A DNA stretch of 17,590 bases. It comes from JBAXLO01 sp037134755 (GTDB taxonomy: Bacteria; Bacteroidota; Bacteroidia; Bacteroidales; JACABE01). Numbering within the stretch: the first letter of the stretch is position 1; each line of letters begins with the position of its first letter. Both the position numbers and the translations under genes were made by a program. Where the stretch lies: positions 1-17,590 of the forward strand of contig JBAXLO010000082.1 of the NCBI GenBank assembly GCA_037134755.1. The letters are read 5' to 3'. This document shows positions 6,414-14,699 of the stretch, piece by piece. The notes beneath the pieces are model-generated. The model ran no database searches. It was given only the letters and a program-made list of their open reading frames with translations, and was not told the DNA's origin.

Positions 6414-7448
6414 TTAACTTTGAATTTTTGTGTTGAGCAGATTCTTTTTATAAACGTTTTCGATAAATATTAGTACTAATATTGAAAGTAGAAAAGCAGC
6501 AAATGAAGACACAACTACTATTAGCCAACGCACAGGTGTAGTTTTTTTCTCAGCTTTAAAAGCCGCATCTACAACAAATTTCTGAGGAATATACTGTTCG
6601 GCATCTACTTTTGCCTCATCATATTTTGCCTGCATGGTACCTAATCTTCCATTTCGGTTAGCCAATTCGTCCCTAAGCCTAACATAAGCACCTCCATATT
6701 CCGAAAGAATTCTAAGTTTTTCCTCTACTCTTTTTATACCTTGCGCATTCCCCTTACCTAATTGAATACCTAACTCTTGATGTAGCATTTCGGATTCAGT
6801 TTCATAATCATTAATACCTTTTGATCTAATTAAAAATAATGAATCTTCTAAAACTTTCATTTCTTTTTTAAAATTATTAAAGGTAGCCTCTACAATATGA
6901 AAGCCTTTGATAGCTCTTTCTTTTTGCAAAGCATTTTTAGTAGAGTCGAGCAAATCAGAAATTGAATTTGCCATATTAGCTGCATATTGTGGATCTTTAT
7001 CCAGAACTGATATTTCAACAGCCATAAATTCAGTAAGCTTACAAGTAACATTACCGTTATATTCTTTAATTAATTTTGTATTTTTATATCTATCGTTAGG
7101 ATTAATTTTATAATGTTGAAGAAGATTAAATCTTTCAACAATCCTATTTCTTATCGTACTCGAATTAAGAATCTGAAGTAATTGTTCGGCTTCTTCTTCT
7201 TCGCCAAAGCCTAAAACGTCTTCTTGATTACTGTTGTTTTCTGCCAATAAAGCTCTTGAAATAGAGTTAGTAGCTGTTGGAAACAAAATTACATTTGATT
7301 TAAACTTAGGTGTAATTAAAAAAGAGGCTGCTCCCGAAACAATGGCTGTTGCCACAACTACTATGATTAATGTTTTTCGCCAATTCCATAAAAACAGGAA
7401 AAAATTAGTAGAATTGAAATCAGTGTTTACAATATTTTTTTCAGTCAT
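6414..7448 (-). CDS. Wzz-like polysaccharide chain-length regulator
   Basis: A 344-residue polysaccharide co-polymerase of the Wzz family (PF02706-like), which sets glycan chain length at the inner membrane. The first membrane segment spans about 26-45 and the second about 305-329, preceded by the Pro-containing KKTTPVRW (301-308). Between them is the periplasmic part, with the conserved early strand after TM1 (FKSNVILFPTATN, 49-61) and a long helical stretch (175-285). No C-terminal Walker tyrosine-kinase domain is present, so this is the short, non-kinase type. It is the first gene of a two-gene unit with the ligase-like protein, spaced 1 bp. A TACTTTTG element lies 21 bp upstream of its ATG. 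Confidence 0.87.
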   Translation of the reverse strand: MTEKNIVNTDFNSTNFFLFLWNWRKTLIIVVVATAIVSGAASFLITPKFKSNVILFPTATNSISRALLAENNSNQEDVLGFGEEEEAEQLLQILNSSTIRNRIVERFNLLQHYKINPNDRYKNTKLIKEYNGNVTCKLTEFMAVEISVLDKDPQYAANMANSISDLLDSTKNALQKERAIKGFHIVEATFNNFKKEMKVLEDSLFLIRSKGINDYETESEMLHQELGIQLGKGNAQGIKRVEEKLRILSEYGGAYVRLRDELANRNGRLGTMQAKYDEAKVDAEQYIPQKFVVDAAFKAEKKTTPVRWLIVVVSSFAAFLLSILVLIFIENVYKKNLLNTKIQS

Positions 7449-7468
7449 TCTTATATAAATTAATCATG

Positions 7469-7476
7469 CAAAAGTA
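7469..7476 (-). promoter_or_regulatory. -7 element (TACTTTTG) of the wzz-ligase operon
   Basis: TACTTTTG on the minus strand fits TAnnTTTG and lies 20 bp upstream of the Wzz-like ATG, so the leader would be about 15 nt. The expected -33 region falls within the ATTACGAATT repeats and has no clear TTTG, so the operon may need an activator or be weakly expressed. Confidence 0.5.
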
Positions 7477-7483
7477 ATAATTA

Positions 7484-7514
7484 ATTACGAATTACGAATT
7501 AAAAATTACGAATT
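7484..7514. repeat. Three copies of ATTACGAATT
   Basis: ATTACGAATT occurs at 7484-7493, 7491-7500 (overlapping the first by 3 bp) and 7505-7514. The starts are 7 and 14 bp apart, 21 bp in total (two helical turns). The cluster lies immediately upstream of the wzz-operon -7 element. It may be an operator array, or a copy of an AT-rich intergenic repeat that recurs in related genomes. Confidence 0.7.
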
Positions 7515-7813
7515 GCCTTTATTTATACTTGATAAAAAGCTTTTGCTGTTAAGACTTTTTGACTATTAGCAAAATAACCAATTATCATTTTTTTATCTTT
7601 TCATTTTGTTTAATATGTTTTAGGTAATGATTGAAAAGATTTTTTGATTTGTTATTATTCTCAAAAAAATATTAAATATACAAAATAAATTTTTTTATTA
7701 CAATCAAAAAAATAAATATGCTCAAAAACATTAATTTAATGCACTTTATAAAATTAGCAAAAATGAAAGCGAAAATTAATGTGATAAAATTAATTAAGAT
7801 AGCATATATATTG

Positions 7814-7821
7814 TATCTTTG
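7814..7821 (+). promoter_or_regulatory. -7 element (TATCTTTG) of the TPM-domain gene
   Basis: TATCTTTG fits TAnnTTTG. The start would be near 7827, with a leader of about 54 nt that is A-rich before the ATG at 7881. No clear TTTG is seen 19-20 bp upstream. Confidence 0.5.
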
Positions 7822-7880
7822 TAGAGATTTTTAAAACACACATTATAAATATAAATAACAGTAATTAAACACTAAATAAA

Positions 7881-8453
7881 ATGCGAAAAATAATAATTAC
7901 AATCATCTCAATCTTATTGTTGACAACAGTAATGGCTCAAAAACCTAAGAAAGTTGGTCAGGACTCATCAAGATTAAAAGCTGTAGAAAACTACAGACAA
8001 ACTTTTTGGGACAATCCCCCAAAACACACAAAAACAATTAATGACTTTGAGTATTTATTTACTTTCCTTGAAAAAAGACAATTAGATACGTTATTAAGGA
8101 AATTTGAGAAAGAAACAACTATAGAAATTGCAATCATAACAATAGACACTATACAATCTTCAAAAGAAAAGTTTGACTCTTTAGCACTTCATATTGCCAA
8201 TGCATGGAACTTAGGCAAAAACGAAAAACACTATGGAATTCTTATTGCAATTACTCATGGTAACCGTAAAATGAGAATAGAAAACAGCAAGGGAATTGAA
8301 GAACTTATTTCTGACAAAGAAACAAAAAAAATAATTGACAACTTCTTTATTCCTGAATTCAAAAAGGATGATTATTTTACAGGGACTCTTAATGGATTGA
8401 ATGAATTAATGAGACTTTTAAGGCAAAATCTAAACAAACATAATAAGAAATAA
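7881..8453 (+). CDS. Secreted TPM-domain protein
   Basis: A 190-residue protein with a signal peptide (1-19, MRKIIITIISILLLTTVMA) and one TPM domain (PF04536-like, about 52-178). The domain shows the INDF start (53-56), the strand IEIAIITIDTI (81-91), NAWNLGKNEKHYGILIAI (107-124), the RKMRIENSKGIEELISD segment (129-145) and the FIPEFKKDDYFTGTLNGL end (156-173), all usual for the family. TPM proteins have been linked to phosphatase activity and to photosystem or respiratory complex repair. The role in Bacteroidetes is not settled. Many bacterial relatives carry a C-terminal membrane anchor or Gly-rich tail. This one stops right after the domain, so it should be soluble in the periplasm or secreted. 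It has its own promoter element and is convergent with the flippase gene across a 15-bp gap. Confidence 0.85.
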   Translation: MRKIIITIISILLLTTVMAQKPKKVGQDSSRLKAVENYRQTFWDNPPKHTKTINDFEYLFTFLEKRQLDTLLRKFEKETTIEIAIITIDTIQSSKEKFDSLALHIANAWNLGKNEKHYGILIAITHGNRKMRIENSKGIEELISDKETKKIIDNFFIPEFKKDDYFTGTLNGLNELMRLLRQNLNKHNKK

Positions 8454-8468
8454 AATAGATTTACCTCG

Positions 8469-9914
8469 TCAACTCCGTATTGTCGCTATAAGCGATTTAA
8501 AGTTAAGTAACTTAAGGAAACCTGCCAGCACAATCGAAAGGATAACCATTCCAACAAAATTGTAATGCCAGTTGTCGACAATAAAATGTTTCGAGAAGAT
8601 ATTTATTGAGATTACTCCAATAACAAATATTACTAAAGTGGATAAGAAACGATAATTTACTTTAAATTTAAATATCCGTTGCGCAAATATTACTTGCACT
8701 ATAGATGTTAAAAACTGGGTAGTTACACTTACATAAGCCGAACCTAATGCCATTAACTTAGGTATTAATATTAAATTAAGCGAAATATTAATGAGCATAC
8801 CACTTGCTGCAATTATGTTTAGTTCTTTTAAGTTTCCGTTAGCCGTAAGTAAAGTCCCAAAAACATAAGTTGTTGAGATAGCTATAAATCCCATCATCAA
8901 CCATTGGAAAACTGCTGCAGAGGCTTCCACATGATTAGTGTATAGCATCGACATTATTTCTTTATTATAAAAAAACGAACCTGCTGCTATAACTATTGCG
9001 ATAGTAAATAAGAGTTTAAATGATAACTGAACAAGATGCACAACCTCTTCTTTCGACTTTAACATCTTGGCAAAGATAGGTAAAAGCAATACCGAGAATA
9101 GATATGCTATCATATTTGTGGCATCTAACAAACGATAAGCCGAAGCATAAATACCAGCTTGTTCGTCGCCAATATTCCCTTTCAACAAACGCTCAATCAT
9201 TACAGAATCAATTCTGTTGTAAAAGGTCATTAACAAAACAAGTATTGCAAAAGGGAAACTTTGTTTTATGATAAGAATAAAAAAGGGAATGTTCCAGTTT
9301 AGCTTTGTAAATGCACTTTTCCTAATAACTATTAACAATGCAACAATTGCAGTAATGATATAAGCAGCTGTCTGAGTATAAACAAACCATTCGATCTGGA
9401 ATTTCTGAGTAGTTACGTTGCCCCATAATAAAGTGCCGCAAAAGGCTATCATCAACAATCTATCGAGAACCGAAACTAAACTATCCGTTTTAAATAGTAA
9501 TAAACCCGAAATATTGCTTCTAAGATAAAGGATAAATGAAATTAAAAATTGATTAAAAACCATCCATCCAAGTAAACCTAACTGATGTGAATCATAACCT
9601 ACTATCAGCCCAAAAGTAAAAGTTAATACACCAAAAACAACAGCTAAAAGTAACTTCAGGATAATAATACTCGAGAAATGTTTGTTAAGTAAATGATTAT
9701 TCTGAGCAATGTTTTTATTGTTGAAATTGGTAATGCCAAAATCCAAAAGGATATTAAATAAAAAAGAAAAATTAAAAATGGCAAAGTAAAAACCATAGTC
9801 GCCGGCCCCTACAATATTTTGTACTGACCTGTCGATGCCCAACATCCAGAATGGCTTAATCAATAAATTAAGCGATAAAAGTAAGATTAAATTTGTTAGA
9901 AATTTTCTTTGCAC
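8469..9914 (-). CDS. Wzx-type polysaccharide flippase (MOP superfamily)
   Basis: A 481-residue membrane protein of the polysaccharide-exporting MOP/MVF type, with about 12-14 hydrophobic helices. These proteins flip undecaprenyl-linked oligosaccharides to the periplasmic face. Typical features are the N-terminal block VGAGDYGFYFAIFNFSFLF, followed by the LDFGI turn, then FYNRIDSVMIERLL, and the later AGIYASAYRLLDATNM helix. The start is GTG at 9914: an in-frame TAA lies just upstream and the next Met would remove part of the first membrane helix. A -7 element at 9932-9939 supports this start, although the leader would be only about a dozen bases. It is divergent from the methyltransferase and glycosyltransferase genes, which probably serve the same glycan pathway. 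Confidence 0.87.
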   Translation of the reverse strand: MQRKFLTNLILLLSLNLLIKPFWMLGIDRSVQNIVGAGDYGFYFAIFNFSFLFNILLDFGITNFNNKNIAQNNHLLNKHFSSIIILKLLLAVVFGVLTFTFGLIVGYDSHQLGLLGWMVFNQFLISFILYLRSNISGLLLFKTDSLVSVLDRLLMIAFCGTLLWGNVTTQKFQIEWFVYTQTAAYIITAIVALLIVIRKSAFTKLNWNIPFFILIIKQSFPFAILVLLMTFYNRIDSVMIERLLKGNIGDEQAGIYASAYRLLDATNMIAYLFSVLLLPIFAKMLKSKEEVVHLVQLSFKLLFTIAIVIAAGSFFYNKEIMSMLYTNHVEASAAVFQWLMMGFIAISTTYVFGTLLTANGNLKELNIIAASGMLINISLNLILIPKLMALGSAYVSVTTQFLTSIVQVIFAQRIFKFKVNYRFLSTLVIFVIGVISINIFSKHFIVDNWHYNFVGMVILSIVLAGFLKLLNFKSLIATIRS

Positions 9915-9931
9915 AATAAAATATTAAGCTG

Positions 9932-9960
9932 CAAAGTTAATAAAGCTTGATGAAATACAA
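9932..9960 (-). promoter_or_regulatory. Flippase promoter (TTG-N18-TAACTTTG)
   Basis: On the minus strand TTG (9958-9960) is followed after 18 bp by TAACTTTG (9932-9939), a good -33/-7 pair. Transcription would start about 12 nt before the GTG start codon. It lies back-to-back with the methyltransferase promoter element. Confidence 0.55.
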
Positions 9961-9980
9961 TAAAATATTATTACTTTAGT

Positions 9981-9988
9981 TACTTTTG
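9981..9988 (+). promoter_or_regulatory. -7 element (TACTTTTG) of the methyltransferase-glycosyltransferase operon
   Basis: TACTTTTG fits TAnnTTTG and would start transcription near 9994, about 29 nt before the ATG at 10023. The -33 region is not clear. The two divergent -7 elements are only about 40 bp apart, so the promoters probably influence each other. Confidence 0.5.
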
Positions 9989-10022
9989 TAGAAAATTTAC
10001 TACTAAAAACGACACATAATTG

Positions 10023-10838
10023 ATGACTGTTGATGCATTTTTTGATCTGTTTCTCGAAGAGTTAAAACAAAATAATAACCTTCAATCGTATTATAAATTC
10101 CTGAATACTAAGTCGGGGTTTTATTTTCGCAAGGCTTATTTTGTGCAGCGATTGCAATACATATATAATAATGTACAAGCCGGAAAAAAGATTTGGGATT
10201 GTGGTTGCGGATATGGAACCACCGGATTGTTTCTGGCAATGAATGGAATTGCTTCCTCAGGTACAACTATAGAGTTTTATTTCCAACAGATTGCACAGCG
10301 AAAAGAATATTGGAAACAATATGGCAATGTAGATTTGTTTCAGGCTACACATGAAAACATCTTCGATAATAAACCTGCTGATAACAGCATTGATATTATT
10401 ATTTTACAAGATACACTTCATCATTTGGAACCATTACAAGAAGCATTGAAGATTATGAAAGACGCTCTTAAAAGTAATGGTGAAATTATATTGATTGAAG
10501 AGAATGGAAATAATATAATTCAAAATACTAAACTCTTTATCCGAAGAGGAAACAAAAGAATTATAAAGATTTGGGATGAACAGTTGCAGAAATATGTACT
10601 GTTAGGCAACGAAAATATTCGCAGCCTTGCTAACTGGAAGATTGAATTTAGCAAACAAGATATGCTTATTGATGATTCAAAGACCCAATATCTGCGTTAT
10701 TATCTTCCTTTTAATTTTAATTCAAATAACTTTGATGATAAAATTAAAAAGGAACAAGAAATATGGAAGCATAACAATTTCCTTAAAGAATACTTTTTCT
10801 TTGGGTTAAACTATATCGTTAAAAAAGATGCTGAATGA
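10023..10838 (+). CDS. Class I SAM-dependent methyltransferase
   Basis: A 271-residue methyltransferase with the Rossmann-type SAM site. Motif I is KIWDCGCGYGTTG (about 56-68), followed by the acidic strand GTTIEFYFQQI. Motif III/IV is IDIIILQDTLHHLEPLQEAL, and then comes GEIILIEENG. The pattern fits the Methyltransf_11/25 type acting on small molecules, lipids or sugars; the substrate is not readable. The frame also opens with a TTG at 10020, directly before the ATG at 10023, and I prefer the ATG. The stop overlaps the ATG of the next gene by 4 bp (ATGA), so translation is coupled to the glycosyltransferase. This makes a glycan or lipid-linked sugar a likely target. Confidence 0.85.
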   Translation: MTVDAFFDLFLEELKQNNNLQSYYKFLNTKSGFYFRKAYFVQRLQYIYNNVQAGKKIWDCGCGYGTTGLFLAMNGIASSGTTIEFYFQQIAQRKEYWKQYGNVDLFQATHENIFDNKPADNSIDIIILQDTLHHLEPLQEALKIMKDALKSNGEIILIEENGNNIIQNTKLFIRRGNKRIIKIWDEQLQKYVLLGNENIRSLANWKIEFSKQDMLIDDSKTQYLRYYLPFNFNSNNFDDKIKKEQEIWKHNNFLKEYFFFGLNYIVKKDAE

Positions 10839-11962
10839 GAATTGCTGTTAATACCCGTTTATTATTAAAGAATAAGTTAGAAGGAATCGGTTGGTTTACT
10901 TACGAGACCTTAAAAAGAATAACTATTCAACATCCGGAACATGAATTTATATTCTTCTTTGATAGAGCTTATGATAAAGAATTTGTTTTTGCTGATAATG
11001 TCACACCTGTAGTTATTAATCCCCCTGCAAGGCATCCAATCTTATGGTATTTGTTTTTTGAATTGGGAATTACAAAAGCTTTAAAGAAACACAAAGTAGA
11101 TATCTTTCTGTCGCCTGATGGTTGGCTTTCGTTGCGTACAAATGTTAAGTCCTTTGCAGTTATCCATGATTTAAACTTCGAACATTATCCAGAGTTTATT
11201 AAGCCTGTTGTAAGGTATTATTACAACTATTTCTTTCATAGATTTGCCCAAAAGGCGACTAGGTTAGCAACAGTTTCGGAATATACTAAACAAGACATTA
11301 TGTCACATTATGGAATTGCCCCTGATTTAATTGATGTGGTTTATAATGGTTCACATGATCTTTATAAACCTATTGAAGAACATGAGAAAGTAGAAATTAG
11401 GAAGCAATTTACTGATGATTGTCCTTACTTTATATTTATAGGAGCCTTACATCAACGCAAGAATATTGCTAATCTTTTTAAAGCTTTTGATGTTTTTAAA
11501 GAAAAGAATAATTCTTCAACTAAATTAATGATAGTTGGAAATAAGAAATGGTGGAAGGGCGAAATGGAAGATACTTATAATGCTATGAAGCATAAAGATG
11601 AAGTTATATTTACCGGTTGGCAAGCTCCTGACATCTTAAATAAATTACTTGCATCTGCTTTAGCTTTAACTTATGTTTCGTATTTCGAAGGCTTCGGTAT
11701 TCCAATAGTTGAAGCTTTTAATACAGAAACTGCTGTCATTACTTCTGATGTAACTTCTATGCCGGAGATTGCAGGTGATGCTGCTTTACTTGTTGATCCT
11801 TTTGACGTTTCTTCGATTGCTGATGCAATGTATATGTTAGATACAGATGAAACATTTAGGAAACAATTAATAGAAAAAGGAAATGCCCGAAAGCATCTTT
11901 ATAGTTGGGATAAAACAGCAGCTAAACTTTGGGAAGCCATAGAGAAAACAATTAAACAGTGA
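10835..11962 (+). CDS. GT4-family glycosyltransferase
   Basis: A 375-residue GT-B glycosyltransferase of family GT4. It transfers a sugar from an activated donor, probably to a lipid-linked glycan at the cytoplasmic side of the membrane. The N-terminal domain begins MRIAVNTRLLLKNKLEGIGW, with a Gly-rich turn at the acceptor side, and contains FAVIHDLNFEHYPEF (107-121) and TVSEYTKQDI (146-155). The C-terminal donor domain shows FIGALHQRKN (201-210, including R208 and K209) and the EX7E motif at E285 and E293 in EGFGIPIVE. The pattern resembles mannosyl- or rhamnosyltransferases of polysaccharide clusters, but the donor cannot be read. It overlaps the methyltransferase by 4 bp. Confidence 0.9.
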   Translation: MRIAVNTRLLLKNKLEGIGWFTYETLKRITIQHPEHEFIFFFDRAYDKEFVFADNVTPVVINPPARHPILWYLFFELGITKALKKHKVDIFLSPDGWLSLRTNVKSFAVIHDLNFEHYPEFIKPVVRYYYNYFFHRFAQKATRLATVSEYTKQDIMSHYGIAPDLIDVVYNGSHDLYKPIEEHEKVEIRKQFTDDCPYFIFIGALHQRKNIANLFKAFDVFKEKNNSSTKLMIVGNKKWWKGEMEDTYNAMKHKDEVIFTGWQAPDILNKLLASALALTYVSYFEGFGIPIVEAFNTETAVITSDVTSMPEIAGDAALLVDPFDVSSIADAMYMLDTDETFRKQLIEKGNARKHLYSWDKTAAKLWEAIEKTIKQ

Positions 11963-11981
11963 TTACCTCCCCTTTTTTATT

Positions 11982-11989
11982 TACTTTTG
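11982..11989 (+). promoter_or_regulatory. -7 element (TACTTTTG) of queE
   Basis: TACTTTTG fits TAnnTTTG and would start transcription near 11995, about 35 nt before the ATG at 12031. It separates queE and the OmpA-type gene from the glycosyltransferase unit and supports the downstream start for queE. Confidence 0.55.
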
Positions 11990-12030
11990 CACTAATTTTT
12001 TAAATTAATATTTTGGTTAAAGATCAATTG

Positions 12031-12639
12031 ATGTCAGAGGGCAAAAGATTGCCCGTAATGGAAGAGTTTTATAGCTTGCAGGGCGAAGGTTTTCATACCG
12101 GCGAAGCTGCATGGTTTATACGTATTGGCGGTTGCGATGTTGGCTGTTATTGGTGTGATGTTAAAGAATCATGGAATGCAGAGCTTCATCCACTTATTGA
12201 TACTGATATTATAGTTAATAATGCTGCTGCAAATCCTGCCAAAGCAGTTATTATTACAGGTGGCGAACCTTTAAATTATAACCTTATTTATTTATGTGAC
12301 GAACTTCATAAGAAAGGTATTAAAACCTTTTTAGAAACTTCAGGTTCGGAACCTTTAAATGGTAGTTGGGATTGGGTGTGTGTGTCTCCTAAAAAGCAAA
12401 GCCCTCCCGTGGAAGAGATATATAAGCAAGCCAACGAACTTAAAGTAATTATCACAAAAGAAAGTGATTTTGAATGGGCCGAATGTAATGCCGCTAATGT
12501 TAGCGAGGCATGTATTTTGTTTCTACAACCGGAGTGGAGTAAGCATAATGAAACAATGCCTTTAATAATTGATTATATTCTTAAGAATCCTAAATGGAGA
12601 ATATCTTTGCAAAGTCATAAGTATATGCGAATTCCTTAA
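12031..12639 (+). CDS. queE: 7-carboxy-7-deazaguanine synthase
   Basis: QueE is a radical SAM enzyme that converts 6-carboxy-tetrahydropterin to 7-carboxy-7-deazaguanine in queuosine and 7-deazaguanine synthesis. The N-terminal EEFYSLQGEGFHTGEAAWF (11-29) is characteristic. The cluster ligands are C35, C39 and C42 in a CX3CX2C arrangement, TGGEPL (76-81) is the SAM-contacting motif, and LETSGS (101-106) and SLQSHKYMRIP (192-202) follow. The frame also allows a TTG start at 12013, but the ATG at 12031 gives 202 residues, fits the family and leaves a leader after the promoter. No other que gene lies here. The next gene starts 18 bp downstream and is probably co-transcribed. Confidence 0.93.
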   Translation: MSEGKRLPVMEEFYSLQGEGFHTGEAAWFIRIGGCDVGCYWCDVKESWNAELHPLIDTDIIVNNAAANPAKAVIITGGEPLNYNLIYLCDELHKKGIKTFLETSGSEPLNGSWDWVCVSPKKQSPPVEEIYKQANELKVIITKESDFEWAECNAANVSEACILFLQPEWSKHNETMPLIIDYILKNPKWRISLQSHKYMRIP

Positions 12640-12657
12640 CAATTTATAATTCTTATA

Positions 12658-14622
12658 ATGAAAAGAAATCTTATCAAAACTATACTCACTTTTATTTTCT
12701 TATTGATAATCTCAATAACAACATTACATGCTCAAAAGGGTATTGAATATACTACAAGAAACAAAAAAGCTATTAAATATTACGAAGCTGCTACTCAGTT
12801 TTATGATAATAGACAAAATGATGAATCCTTAAAAGAACTTGATAAGGCTATCAAGGAAGACGATAAGTTTATAGAAGCTTACTTTTTAAAGGCTGCCAAT
12901 TATACCGATAAAAAAGATGTCAATCAAGCTATAGATGCTTATCTAAAAGGGATTTCAATTGAAGAATACTTTTTTCCTACTGCTTATATTTCAGTAGCTA
13001 ATTTGCAATTAAGCATTGGTAAATATCAGGAAGCAAGGGCTAATTTCCAGAACTTCTTCAGGATAAAAAGAAATGCGCTTCCACATCAAAAAGAAGCAGT
13101 AAATAAAGGCGTTGAAAGAGCTGAGTTTGGAATGTATATGATGCAACATCCTGTAGATTTTAAACCTGTAAATTTAGGTGATAGTGTTAATTCTATATAT
13201 GATGAATATTTACCTACTTTAACTGCTGATGAACAGACGTTGATCATCACCGTAAGGAGACCTGCCGATGAATTCACAATTGATAAGTCATCGGGCTTTG
13301 AAGAGGATTTTTATATCAGTAAAAAGATAAATGGTGTTTGGTCAAAAGCCGTTAATGTAGGACCTCCTTTAAACTCTCATGGTAATGAAGGTGCACAATG
13401 TATTTCACCCGATGGGCATACTATTTATTTTACTGCTTGTAATCGCAGCGATGGTTTTGGCAGTTGCGATATTTATACTGCAAAGTATATTGGTGGTCAT
13501 TGGACTACTCCGGTAAATATGGGGCCAAAAGTTAATTCTTCTAAATGGGATTCGCAACCTTCGATATCTGCTGATGGTATGACTTTGTTTTTCTCAAGCA
13601 GTCGTCCCGGGGGCAAAGGCAAGATGGATATATGGAAAACGATGATGGATGTGAATGGAGAATGGGGAGTTCCTGTTAATTTAGGCGATTCAATAAACTC
13701 TCCTGATGATGAGATGTCGCCATTTATTCATCCCGACAATCATACTTTATACTTTGCTTCCAATGGTCATTTGGGGATGGGTGGTATGGATCTTTTTTAT
13801 GCCCGAAAAAAGGATAATGATAAGTGGAGCAAGCCTGTTAATCTTGGTTATCCTATCAATACTTATGCTGACGAAGTCAATTTAATTGTTAATACTAAGG
13901 GTGATTATGCTTATTTTTCTTCCAATAGATTGGGAGGTAACAAAAGTAATCTACAGCTATATGGATTTGAACTTTACAAAGAAGCCCGTCCGATGATGGT
14001 TAACTATATGAAAGGTGTTGTTTATGATGAAGAAACTAAGAAGCGACTTGAAGCTAAGTTTGAGCTAATCGAACTAAATTCGGGTAGTACCGAGATACAA
14101 TCTAAGTCAGATCCTGTTAACGGGGAGTTTCTGGTTTGTTTGCCTAGTGAGCGTAACTTTGCTTTAAATGTTTCGAAAGATGGTTATTTATTTTATTCGG
14201 AGAACATCTCTATTAAAGGAAATCATAGTACTATTGAGCCTTATCTTAAAGATATAGCTTTAAAACCGGTTAAGATTGGCGAGAGTGTGGTGCTGAATAA
14301 TATCTTTTTTGAAACTGATAAGTTTGATCTTAAAGAGGAATCTAAGATTGAGCTAAATAGGCTAGTTACTTTATTAAAGAATAATCAAAAGATGAAGATA
14401 GAGATAGGTGGACATACTGATAATGTTGGTGGTGAAAAACATAACCAGGCATTATCCGAAAGTCGTGCCAAAGCAGTGTATGATTATTTGGAACAAAGTG
14501 GTATTAATAAGTTAAGATTATCTTATAAAGGTTATGCTTCTACAAAACCTATTGCTACAAATGATACAGAAGAAGGACGTGCTAAAAACCGTAGAACAGA
14601 GTTTTCGGTTATGGGGAATTAA
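12658..14622 (+). CDS. TPR / beta-propeller / OmpA-C envelope protein (PorE-like architecture)
   Basis: A 654-residue exported protein. It has a signal peptide (1-25, ending TTLHA), TPR-like helices (about 35-140), and a PD40/WD40-type beta-propeller (about 165-435) with repeated blades such as SPDGHTIYFTA and SADGMTLFFSSSRPGG. These are followed by a carboxypeptidase-regulatory-like domain (about 450-535) and a C-terminal OmpA-like peptidoglycan-binding domain (about 545-654). D588 in GHTDNVGG and R603 in SESRAKAV are the residues that bind diaminopimelate in this family. This order matches PorE, which anchors the type IX secretion system to the cell wall. PorE of Porphyromonas is a lipoprotein. 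Here I see no lipobox Cys at the cleavage site. Bacteroidetes carry many paralogues, so assignment as the real PorE is only possible. It lies 18 bp after queE. Confidence 0.85.
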   Translation: MKRNLIKTILTFIFLLIISITTLHAQKGIEYTTRNKKAIKYYEAATQFYDNRQNDESLKELDKAIKEDDKFIEAYFLKAANYTDKKDVNQAIDAYLKGISIEEYFFPTAYISVANLQLSIGKYQEARANFQNFFRIKRNALPHQKEAVNKGVERAEFGMYMMQHPVDFKPVNLGDSVNSIYDEYLPTLTADEQTLIITVRRPADEFTIDKSSGFEEDFYISKKINGVWSKAVNVGPPLNSHGNEGAQCISPDGHTIYFTACNRSDGFGSCDIYTAKYIGGHWTTPVNMGPKVNSSKWDSQPSISADGMTLFFSSSRPGGKGKMDIWKTMMDVNGEWGVPVNLGDSINSPDDEMSPFIHPDNHTLYFASNGHLGMGGMDLFYARKKDNDKWSKPVNLGYPINTYADEVNLIVNTKGDYAYFSSNRLGGNKSNLQLYGFELYKEARPMMVNYMKGVVYDEETKKRLEAKFELIELNSGSTEIQSKSDPVNGEFLVCLPSERNFALNVSKDGYLFYSENISIKGNHSTIEPYLKDIALKPVKIGESVVLNNIFFETDKFDLKEESKIELNRLVTLLKNNQKMKIEIGGHTDNVGGEKHNQALSESRAKAVYDYLEQSGINKLRLSYKGYASTKPIATNDTEEGRAKNRRTEFSVMGN

Positions 14623-14623
14623 A

Positions 14624-14650
14624 AGGCTTTTAGGCTGTAGGCTTTTAGGC
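14624..14650. repeat. Direct repeat AGGCTTTTAGGC after the OmpA-type gene
   Basis: AGGCTTTTAGGC occurs at 14624-14635 and 14639-14650, directly after the stop codon. A run of eight Ts follows at about 14657-14664. It does not fold into a clear hairpin, so I do not call it a terminator, but it lies between convergent genes. Confidence 0.6.
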
Positions 14651-14699
14651 GAATAGTTTTTTTTATATTTATATAGTGGCTATTTTAATAATCTTCTAA

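Larger units (their letters stand above)
7449..7880. other. Intergenic region between wzz-like and TPM genes
   Basis: No gene is visible in these 432 bp of very AT-rich DNA. The left end holds a minus-strand promoter element and three copies of ATTACGAATT. The right end holds the TPM promoter element. The middle (about 7515-7800) shows only A/T runs. Confidence 0.55.

Noticed and set aside
14624..14664. Rho-independent terminator after the OmpA-type gene
   Set aside because: The repeat is direct, not inverted, so no stable stem forms before the T-run.
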